The position numbers and the translations under genes were made by a program. From NCBI RefSeq assembly GCF_017591425.1, contig NW_024466512.1, forward strand, positions 28,325,501-28,389,500: DNA of 64,000 bases, read 5' to 3'. Origin of the DNA: Ochotona curzoniae. Taxonomy: Eukaryota > Chordata > Mammalia > Lagomorpha > Ochotonidae. The notes beneath the pieces are model-generated. The model was not told the origin of the DNA. It did no database searches and saw only the letters and a list, made by a program, of their open reading frames with translations. Of this stretch, positions 44,401 through 56,400 are shown piece after piece (positions within the stretch are counted from its first letter, which is position 1; every line of letters begins with the position of its first letter).

Positions 44401-47400
44401 CTCAGAATACTGTGCTATTTGAGTTCTGGTATTTACATTTTCTAATTTTTCTGCCTTAAAGTTTTAATAAATTCTTACTCCTTGCTCTTTCATCTTATTA
44501 TCTTTAATTTTCTTGAGCAAAAATATCTTGAACAAGGGGGGATCTTACACTTAGAGTTAATAGTTTTTATATAGCTTTTTGGGTTTTACATTTTCTATTT
44601 CTTTTACTTCATTTGAAAGGTAGAAGCACAAACAGGATGAGATCTTTCATCTACTGGTTCACTTCCCAAACGCTTCCAGAAGCTACAAGTGGGCTACACC
44701 GAAAGCAGCAGTGTGGAACTCCTCCAGGTCCTGCACTTGGGTGGCAGGGATGCAGCCATCTGACCCATTATCTGCTGCCTTAGCAGGCGTGCTGCAGCAG
44801 GATGCTGCATCAGAAGAGGGGAGCTGGAACTCAAGCCAGGCTCTCTGACCTGGGAAGCAGACATCCACTGGACACAAAAAGTACCCCAGACACAAGCAGT
44901 TACAGTTACTTCGCCTCCCCAGGCTTTTCTTCATCGAAAATAACATATCATTTTTCTTCTTCCTCAGTTTCTGTTTAAGACCTATAGTTAACTGCATATA
45001 TTTTTTTAAGATTTATTTATTTATTGGAAAGTCAGATATACAGAGAGGAGGAGAGACAGAGGAAGATCTTCCGTCCGATGATTCACTCCCCAAGTGAGCG
45101 CAACGGGCCGATACTATGCCGATCCGAAGCCAGGATCCAGGAACTTCTTCCAGGTCTCCCACATGAGTGCAGGGTCCCATGGCTTTGGGCCATCCTCAAC
45201 TGCCTTCCCAGGCCACAAGCAGGGAGCTGGATGGGAAGTGGAGCTGCCGGGATTAGAACCGGCGCCCATATGGGATCCCAGGGTGTTCAAGGCCACTAGG
45301 CCACACCACTGGGCCCTAACTGCATATTTTTTATAAAAAATAAAAAAATAATCAAAGAGCTTACTGTCAAAATCATAGCAGTAATATAAATTCATATGGC
45401 ACTTTATAGTTTACCAGAGCAATTTTTCACACACCATTTGCTTTGATCATCACAATAACTGATTTTTATCTAAATGATGGAACATAAAAGCTTCTACCTA
45501 GACCTGGTGCAACGGCTGAATAGTCTAAATTCTCACCTCTTAGGTGCTGAGATCTCATGTGAGTGCTGGTTTGTGTCCCGGCTGATCCACTTCCCATCCG
45601 GCTCCCTGCTTGTGGCCTGGTGAAGCAGTAGAGGATGGCCCAAGGCCTTGTAACCACGTATCCACACAGGATACCTGGATGAAACCTCTACTCTCATCTC
45701 TTAGTACTTCCCAGAGACATCTTCAACTCCTTCCATACCAAACTACCTACCTGTACACTTCCTTGTATATAACAGTCTCTTTCCACAGTGCCTTTCCCCC
45801 TTCTGCCTGAAGCATCCCTCCTCTTCTTCCTGGGTCATTTTGATTTATTCTTCAATTCAACTCTCTGTGGGAAAGCTCCCATTATCTGTGTATGTTTAGA
45901 ATAGGTCCTTCTCCTGTTCTCTCACTGCAATGTCCTAGGTGTAGTCTAACCATAGCATTCATTTAATATCTTGTGAGTATCAACCTGTCTGGGTCTTCCC
46001 ACCAGCCTATGAACTCCATGAGAATAGTAATAACACTTTGATTTTTATATCCCTATCACTTAAAACAATGCCTGACACATAACTTAAGAAACAATAAATT
46101 TGAGGGGCAGTGTTTTGGTAGAACACGTAAAGCAACTACCTGCAAAAACTGGCACCCCATGTGGCACTGGTTTGGGTCCTGGCTGCTGCTCCTCCCACTG
46201 AGCTCCCTGCTAATGGCCAGGGAAAAGCAGCAGAGGATGGCCAAATGCTTGGGTCTGCCCATGCATGTGGGAGACCCAAAAGTTTCCAGCTCCTGGCTTT
46301 AGCCTGGTCCAGCCCCAGTTGTTGCAGGCACCTAAGGAGTAAACCAATGGATAGAAGATCTGTCTCCCTCTGTCTCTGCAGTTCTTTTAAAATATATATA
46401 TATAAGACACATATTAAATATATATTATATATTTATTATCTATTATATTAAATATATATATTAAAAATACTTGAAGGGGATGCAATTCAGTCTTAATAAC
46501 CAATATATTATTTAGCTCGTTTATTAGTCCTAGGACAATACAGTCCAATAGCATGTCCTACAATAATGGAAATCTTTGATATCCATGCTGAATAAAATTT
46601 TTAATTTTAATTTTATCAGATATTGGGCAATGCAAATTTAAAACATTCCATGCATATTTTGCACATTTCAAAGTAATTCAGGGCAGGTGAAATTATTCCT
46701 AATGCTATCTTCAAAATACTAAATTGTTCATTCTCCCACTAAACAAGAAACTCCTGGGATATACTCATTGCACCTTTATCGCCTGTGCCTAATAGAAAGG
46801 AAATGCTCAATAGATGTATACTATCTACATGAATAAACAGTAATACAAATAATCAAAATCTTAACAATTTACATAAAAGGTTGATCCATTTGAAAGTCAG
46901 AGTCACACAGAGAGAAAGATCTTCCATTCACAGTTCACACTTCAGATGGTTGCAATGGCCAGGACTAACAGGAGGAATGAATTTTTTCAGTTACCCCACG
47001 TGAGTAGCAGGGACCCAGGCACTTCAGCCACCATTTGTTGCTTTCCCAGGCCATTAGCAGGGAGCTGAATCAGAAGTGGAGGAATCAGGACTAGAACCAG
47101 CATTCACATGAGATGCCAGCATGGCAGGCAGGCAGTAGCTTTAGCCACTATGCCACATCATTAGCCCACATAATTCACTCTGATAAGAATGTCTATTGAT
47201 CTCACACCTGTGTTTTTGAAAGGCAAGGACAGTGAGGGAGATAGAGGTGAGCTACCATGTGCTGGCTCCCTCCCCAAGTGCTTGCTACTACTGACAACAC
47301 TAGAGCCACAAGGCAGAAACACAATGCAGGTCCACCAGGAGGTTGGTAGGAATCTAACCACATGAGCCATCACTGCCACCTTTCAGGGTCTGCACTAGCA

Positions 47401-50400
47401 GGAAGCTAAAGGTAAGGACCTGAACTGGGAATGAAACCCAGGCGTTCCAGCCCCAATAATTCTTGAAGTAGATCTGAACCGCTGAAAAGCTGCTAGCTGA
47501 CTTGTGAACTTCTGGAAGTAATGTCTACAAATTACAAATTTCTTCTTGCCTGTCTAGATTCTCATTTTCCATATGATTTGTCACATTATTGCGTCTCTCT
47601 CTCCCTTTGGGTCAGCTTTTTTTTAAGATTTATTTTTTAAGTTTTATATATATACACATATACAGAGAGAAGGAGAGAGAGAGAGAAATATCTTCTGTCT
47701 GATGATTCACTCCCCAAGTGACCGCAAAGGCTAGTGCTGTGCTGATCCGAAGCCAGGAATCAGGAGCTCTTCTGGGTCTTCCACATGGGTACAGGGGTCC
47801 CGAGGCTTTAGGCCATCCTCAACTGCTTTCCCAGGCCACAAGCAGGGAGCTGGAAGTGGGGCTGCTGGGATTAGAACCGTTCCCATATGGGATCCTGGCG
47901 CGTTCAAGGCAAGGACTTTAGCTGCTAGGCCACAGTGCCGGGCCCTGGGTCAGCTTTTAATGAAAGCAAACAGGCACTTCCCCACTAACTTGGTCAGTTA
48001 ACCATGACATAAAGGCAATATTTTTTTTTTCATTTTTTTCCAAAGGTTTATTATTTATTTGAAAGACAGAGTTACAGGGAGAAACAGAGAAGTGTTTCTC
48101 CACCTGCTGGTTCACTGCACAAATGCTCAAAACAGCTGAGAATGGGCCAGACCAAGGCCAGGAGCCTGGAGTCTATCCAGTCTCTCATGGAGGGCAGGGA
48201 CCCAAGGATTTAGGCCATAATCTGGTGAAGCTGGATGGGAAGCAGAGAAACTGGGAGTGGGATTGAGTGTCCCAAATAGCAGCTTAACTCACCATGCTGC
48301 AACACTTGCACCCAATAAAATATTTTTAAAAATCAGATCTGAGTCATCTGATCTCATGGGAAAGGGCTACTACAACAACAGAGTAGAAACTTCCATCAGC
48401 TTAAGTGGGATAAAGACCCATCTGAGTCAACATAGAAGGAAGTGAAAACCACAACTATAATGCATGACATGTAAGCTGTGATTATAATATAATAACACCT
48501 TCCAAATGGGTGATCGGTTAAATGTGAAGAGAGTGAGACTGTAAGAGAGAGTAAGCCAGTGTTGTGGCTTAGCAAGTTAAGCTTCTGCCTGTGATGCTGC
48601 CATCCCATAGAGATATGAGTCCCAACTAACTGTTCCACACCTGATTTAGCTCCCTGCTAATGTACACAAGAAAGTAGGGAACTATGGCCCAAGTATTTGG
48701 GTCCCTGGACCCAAAGAAGAAACCCCTGGCTCTTGGCTTTGGCTTGGCCCAGCCTTGACTGTTACAGTGAATCAGCAGATGGAAGATCTCTGTTTGTCTC
48801 TCCTCTCTGTAACTCTGCCCTTCAAATACATCTTTAACACAACAAAGTAGGTAAAACATATGAGATATCCCTAAGCAGGTCCTAAGGATCTGTACAACAT
48901 GTAGTAGGGATGGGCAAGGGAAACTCCAAGAAGCCAGGCCCTAAGTACTTATCCTGATACAAAAATATGAAACGTATCACACAATTAAATGTGGAGGCAG
49001 TAAGTCCTTGAAAATTCTGTTCTAGCTATAAACTTAGCTTTACTTTAAGGCAGAGAATGTGAATTTTATAGTGAAGATATAAAAACCACCTACACATGGC
49101 AGGTAGAATTATCAGGAGGAAAGGAGAGGAGAGTATCAGTGGAGCCCTAAGAGTGAAGAGATGAGACATTTGACTAAAGACTGCCAGCGAGGCTGAGGAA
49201 GCCAGGCTAAGGTCTATGACAAGAATATATCAAATGGAACCATTCTGTGAGTAGACAGATGGCTAAACACGAATACCAATAATCTAGATATTACACATAT
49301 AAAACTATATATATATATATATATATATATTTCCATTTCTGGCTAGATCTGAGGATTTAAAGTAGATAGTGGCAAGGCAAAAAAAAAATATCCTATGTGG
49401 GGTCAGCATGATGGCTCAACAAGCTAATCTTCCATTTGGCAGTACAGGCACCCCACATGGGTGCTGGTTCTGGTTCCAGCTGATCCAGTTCCAGTCCAGC
49501 TCCCTGTTAATGCGCCTGGGAAAGCAGCATAGGATGGTCTAAGTGCCTGGGTCCTTGCACCCACAGGGCAGACCTGGAGGGTGCTTTTGATCCAGCCCAC
49601 ACTACTGCAGCCTTTTGGGGAGTGAACCAGCAGATGGAGGATCTCTGTCTCTCTTCTGGTTTCTCCTCTCTGTAAATCTGCATTTCAATAAATCTTTAAA
49701 AAGTGAAAAAAGATATTTTGAATCCCTTGTCATTGGAAGGGATGACTAACAGCACCACCTAGTGGTCCGTCTAACAGTGAGGTACTCCTCTCTGGGAGTT
49801 GGGAGTCTGAATTCTTGGCTCTGACTTACACTCTGTGACATATGATTGGCTGCAGTGAGGTGTAAGCCTCTAGGACCAAATGTTCTTCTACATGCATCAT
49901 CCCATATTTTTATAAAGTTGGATCTGGTCCTTTTCCTTTCTTGGGATTAAACATGAGCAACGTATCTTCAATTAGCTTCATACCATTAAAAGCTATCCAA
50001 GCATTATGACAAGATGCAGTTTACTTTTTTTAAAAAGCCATGGAAATATCCTCATAACATCCACATGATTTTTCCTTAACATTTTAATTTGGGGTCACAG
50101 GCCTTTCTTGAGGCTTTTTAGTCTGCTCTGGAGGCCTGAGGTCTACTCACACAGCCATCTACCAAAGGGCCGTCCTTCAGTTTTCTCTCTCCTCTTTTTG
50201 AGGCAGGCTAAGCCTTTATGCAAAATGAAGATAGATCAAGGTCTTCACAACTAGAATGCACCTACTTCGCAATAACTCACCCTATACAGATGTTCCAGCA
50301 TTTATACAGCCTTTTCTAATACCTAAGGATTTAAGATGTTAAACTCTTACGAGCCAATGACTGCATTTAACATTTAATATTTTCCAAATATCTCAAACAC

Positions 50401-53400
50401 AGAATAGCATCTTTGTAGTTGCTGGCTCCTATAGAAATATTATTTTGTTACTGAGGGATTCCTCAGACTTGCAAACACCGTGACAAGGACATAATGAAGT
50501 TAAAGGAATAACCATTGTCATGTTTACACCAAGGAGTTAAATGGTATTGAGTTTAAGTATCGCAATATTACTTGGCCTTAATTTTTTGGTAATAAAGGCT
50601 GAACTCCAAAAAAGTCAAATGTAGCTTATAAGAATTCCCTAATTTGTTAACATGTTAATTTATTCACCACATAAATATTTGTAGACTTTTACTAACAGTA
50701 CAGCACTGTGTAGACTGCCTGCAATTTCAAATCTTCTATGTTGAATTGAATTATCTATCCTGTATGGTAAAGCACTTCTCTGTGTCCACTCCTCGTTAAC
50801 CACCATCCACTGTCCCCATGAAATCAAGGCATACATTTTCTAAATTTCTTCTACTATATTATTCTTTAAATCTAACTACCTCAATAATATCAAATTGTAT
50901 CTTTATTCATTCATTAATTTCATGTAGTCCTTCCTCCAAAGTGTCTGGAATGCTCAAAGCCAATCTCCTTTTATTTTCATATGAAAATATTCAGAAGTCT
51001 TTTAAAAGATAAGCCTGGCTTCAGTCTACTACATACTAGAATTAATGTTCTGTGAAATAAATTGCATCATGTAAAGGTTTCAGATCTCAGGGCTAGTGTT
51101 GTGGCGTCGTGGCTAAAGTCACCACGAGAGATGCCAGCATCCCATGTGGATGGCTAGCACATGTCCTAGCTGCTACACTTGCTATCTAGCTTCCTGCCAA
51201 TGGCCTGGGAAAAACAGCAGATCGCCCTCATACCAGGAGGGAGAACCAGAAGCAGAACCGGCTTTGGCCTGGCCTAGCCCTGACCCCTGCGCATAAAATA
51301 AACAACTGAATTCAGGACACAGGCCAGTTCTCAGTTCACAAGCGAGCCTAGAGAATATGCCTTAACAAGTTCCCGCGTTTGTTGCTGATGCTCACTGGGG
51401 AACCAGTTTGAGGCCACAGATGTAACTCACAACATCAATAATAAGTGTCATTACATATTTTGTAGTGATCCTGTTAGAAATGTAAAAGCCATAAATGCAC
51501 AGAAGACATTAACTTTTAACATGAACGATCTCAATTGGCTAGATATGGAATAAATCTTAAAATTCACTGGGGATGATCTTAACACGTTACAACAAAAATT
51601 ATCATACAAATATTGGATTAAAAAATGTTTAGAGGGCCTGGCGCTGTGGCCTAGTGGCTAAAGTCCTCACCTTGAATGCACCAGGATCCCATATGGGTGT
51701 CAGTTCTAATTCCAGCAACCCTACTTCCCCCATCCAGCTCCCAGTTTGTGGCCTGGGAAGGCAGTCGAGGACAGCCCAAGGTTTTAGGACCCTACATCCG
51801 TGTGGCAGACCCAGAAGAGGATTCCTGGCTTCGGATCGGTGCAGCACTGCCCATTGCAGTCACTTGCAGAGTGAATCATTGAATGGAAGATCTATCTCTC
51901 CTTCTCTCTGTATATATCTGACTTTGCAATTAAAAAAAAAATAAATCTTTTAAAAAAATGTTTAGAGACAGGTATTGTAGTTTAGCAAGTCAAGCCATTT
52001 CCTGGAACACTGGCATCCCTCTAAAGTACCAGATCAAATTCTGAGTGTTTCCCTTCCTACCCAGCTCCCTGCTAATGAGCCTGGGAAGCAGCCAAGATAG
52101 CCCAAGCACTTGGATTCCTACCAGCCACAAAGGAGAGCTGAATGAAGCTCCTGCCTCCTGGATTCTGCCTGGCCCAGCTTTAATTATTGCTGTTATTTGG
52201 GGAAGTAAACCAGAGGGTGGAAGATCTTTGTCCGTCCCTCTCTGTAACTCTTCCAAACAAATAAATACATTTTAAAAATGTGCTTATCAAACCAAAAGAA
52301 AAAAAAGGGAAATCTACAGAGATTTTAGAAAACTGTGTTTTTGGGCCTAGCATAGTAGCCTAACAGCTAAAATCCTCACGTTCCACACACCCAGATGGGT
52401 GCCAGTTCTAATCCCAGCAGCCCCACTTCCCAACCAGCTCCCTGGTGGTAGCTTGGGAAATCAATTAAGGACGGCCCAAAGCTTTTGGACCCTCCACGCA
52501 TGTGGGAGACCCAAAAGACGCTCCTGGCTTTGGATCAGCTAGTTCCAGCTGTTACAGCCACTGGGGAGTAAATCAGCGGATGGAAGATCTTCTGTCTCTC
52601 CTCCTCTCTGTATACCTGATTTTACAATAAAAATATATATTTTTTAAAAGAATACTGTGTTTTCATTTGGGAGTATATTCTGGCTAACAAACAAGGTAGT
52701 AACAGTTTGGATTTTATTAACAGAATATTGAAGAATGTAACTGGTAGCCCAACTGTATATCATATTGGCTCCCCTTCCTGGATATCTCTATATTTAACTT
52801 TGGGTATCAGACACTAACCAGAGGACAGTTAACTGGTGTGCTCAAAAAAGAGTTTGAGATCTAAAACGTCACCACATGAGAGAGTAAGAACTGCAGATGG
52901 CTGCCCTTCAGAAGGTTCGAAGGGATCTACAGCAGCTTTCCTCTAAGTAGCTGTGGATGAAAATTTTCCTGTATGATCTTCAGCTGAACTACCACATACA
53001 GTTGTCAGGCCATTTCCCATATGAAGGTGCTCAGCTGAGGCAAAGAGAGATGAAAGAGCTGAAACCCAGCTTATAGGCCACATGGCCAGGCACAGGGCAA
53101 GGCCAGGTGAAAACAAAAGGGTAAACTCTCCCTAATGCAGGTTAAGACGACAGCTCTGGAAGGCTATTCTCTTTTAGTGAGAAATTTTTTCGTGATTTGC
53201 ACAAAGGCCAAAATACACTAGTGTTGCCACTGGCTTTCAGGTAGAACAAGGTCCATTAAGAGAAGTTCAGTGATAAAGTACTTTCAGTTCAATGTAAGAG
53301 ACTGACAGCAATGTATTGTACGGAAACATTTTCTGAAGAATCATTCATCCCCAAAACTGGATGTTCGATGAATAACTCAAAGACTACTCAGTAGGATTAT

Positions 53401-56400
53401 TTTTAGAGAGAATTTTAAAATAAGAAAGAGAGCATGAGCATTATAACCAGGTGGGTATTGAAAGTCAAGAGTCGGGCCTGGCGCGATGGCGCAGTGGTTA
53501 AGGTCCTCGCCTTCAACGTCAGGGATCCCATATGGGCGCCGGTTCTAATCCTGGCGGCCCTGCTTCCCATCCAGCTCCCTGCCTGTGGTCCAGGAAAGCA
53601 GTCGAGGACGACCCAAAGCTTTGGGACCCTGCACTCGCGTGGAAGACTCGGAAGAGGCTCCTGGCTTCGGATCAGCACAGCACCGGCCGTTGCATTCACT
53701 TGGGGAGTGAATCATCGGACAGAAGATCTTCCTCTCTGTCTCTCCTCTCTGTATATCTGCCTTTCCAATAAAAATAAAATAAATCTTAAACAAAAAAGAA
53801 AGTCAAGAGTCTTAGCTTCTAGGATTGTTCATATGAACTCCCTATCTCCTTCTTCCTCCATTCTCCAGTAAGTTTCCATGACATCCAAACTTCTCTTCAT
53901 AAACTCACTGCCCACTGTAGCCTTCCTTCTACCTAACCAACTTTTTCCTCCTGTCTCCCTTTCCCTGCCCCAATGTATAAAAGCACATACAATGTATTTA
54001 CACTACAGATAAACTTTGTCCTTTAAAAGCTGTTTTACTGGGGCCTGTCATGATGACTCAACAGCTAAACCCTCACCTTGCAAGTGCTAGGATCCCAAGC
54101 GCATGCCAGTTCATATCCCAGCTGCTCAACTTTCCATTCAGTTCCCTGCTTGTGGCCTGGGAAAGCAGGATGGCCCAAAGTCTTGACACCCTGCACCTAT
54201 ATAAGAGACCCAGAAGAAGCTTCTGGCTCCTGGTTTCAGATCAGCTTGGCTCCAGATGTTGTAGCCTTTGGGGAATGAACCAATGGATGGAAGATCTTTC
54301 TGTCTCTTCTTCCCATAAATCTGATCTGTCTTTATAATAAAAACAAATAGGTCTTTAAAAAAAAAGCAGCAGCAGCAGCTATTTACTTCCGTGGGGGGAG
54401 GGCAGTAAAGCAAGGGAGGGCATTAGATCCAACAGTGAGGACATCAGTTACGTTCACATCCCCCAGTGGAGTGCCGGGGTTCAACGTCAGGCTCCTGTCC
54501 TCAGTTCCAGCTTCCCATTAATGGGAGGCTCTAGGAGTCAGCAGGTGATGGCTCAAGTGATTGGGATCCTGTCATTCACAAGGGAGTCTTACACCGAATT
54601 CTGGCTCCTAGCTCTGGCCCTGGTCCAGCCACAACTGTTGTGGCATTTAGAAAGTGAACCAAAGATGGGAGCATGCACACTTTCTTTTGAAATAAAAACA
54701 TTACTTAAAATAAGATGAAAACTCCTTTCTCACAAGATTGACTTTCATGTATTTGAAAGGGAAAGTGACACAGAGAGAGGGACAAAGGAGGTGGGAGGGA
54801 GAGAGAAGTTGAAAGAGAGTAAGAGGTTAATTGATTTTCTATCTGTTAGCCACAACAGCCAAGTCTAGGACAAGCCAAAGCCAGAAGCCAGAAACTTTAT
54901 TCCAGTCTCTTACATGGGTTTCAGACATTTCCCAAGCATGTTTGCAGGAAGCTGGATGGGAAGCAGAGTAGAGGAGACTCAAACCAGCACTCCAATACGG
55001 GATGTCATATTGCAAACAGTAGTATAACCTACTGTGCTGCAACACCAGCCTCCAAAGCTTACTCTAAAGATTTCTCTTAACTTTCATCAGAAAGAGCTAA
55101 GTTCCACTTTTAAATGATACATGTATGAATCACTAGAAATCATAAATTGGGGGATGGAAACTTTTATTAGAAAGGATGTGGAAGGCATCTTCATTATTTA
55201 TAAAATTACTTATAGTAAACGGATGTCTTTTGGAAAAGAGAACATTTAATATCACAGGGAATGAAATAAACATGGAAATGTCATCAATATAGTATTGATT
55301 CAGTTTACATATAGGTACTGAAAATATAATACTGGAGGAAGAGTACTGATTATGGTGAAATGGTAATTATCAAGTAGTAAAGTAAGTAGCAGAGCTGACC
55401 AAAGGCAAAAACTTTTTAAAGATTTATTTATTTATTTGAAAGAGTAACAGAGAAAGGGAAAATAGAGAGAGATCTTCCACACATTTGTTTACTCTCCACG
55501 GAGCTAGCTCTAAAGCGGAGCAGCCAGAGCAATTCTGACAAGAGATATTGTTCAAAGAGTAGCAACTTAACCTACTGTGCCACAAGGCAAGACCCAAAGA
55601 CAAAATCTCCACAGAAGCAATACTGTTGTCTCTGGCCTGGCTCCGAATTCTGGTCTTTCCTGTTTCAACTTCTGAGGGGCAGAAACTGAGCCCTCAGCAG
55701 GCCAGGGTTTACTCCACTAGCAGCAGACTGAAGACTGCCTAACAGTTAAGCTTACATTCAGCTCTTTGCTTGGTCTTTTTCAAGAGACTAATCCTTTAAG
55801 AAAACATCAGTTTTAAAAGCTATCTTCAGGAACTCTGCTCAAAGGAGAAACTGAGACAGAGCCTGCGAGGGCAGGCCGAGAGGCAGATGTGGCGTGTAAG
55901 GCTTCTTTCTCATAGGACAGCCTTTCACAGAGAGGTAGATTCAGGGGCAGAAAGCTGCCTCACCATAAGCATTTTCCATTTTTTGAGCAATAAACCTAAT
56001 CAAGAAGACATATCTAAAGCCAATAAAGGGTTTAACCGTGTAATTTTCTTAAAGCTACACTACAATGCAGTAACAAAAACCACTAGAGCAATATTTCATA
56101 AGATATTAGGGGGAGGGGAGAAGGTAGAAGGAACATGATACAGTTCCCTGAGCCTAAGGAAGTGTATGAAACAAAAATTTAAAAAAATATACATATATAG
56201 GCAACATCATACTGAAATTAAGACAACTTTCAAAAAACTAAGAAATCAGTAAGATATTTATGAGATAGGAAGAACAATTTGAGCTTAGAAACTGTAAAAA
56301 CTGTTCATTTTTAGGCAGTAGATAGTTTTGAAAATACAAAATACTTATTTTTATAAATGACAGTTTTAATTTAAAAAAGAAAAATAAAACAGATTTGTAA

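Noticed and set aside
31594..45336. Recurrent short proteins such as LCRSEARIQELLPG
   Set aside because: Chance translations of CSINE copies. Their repetition reflects repeat identity, not a gene family.
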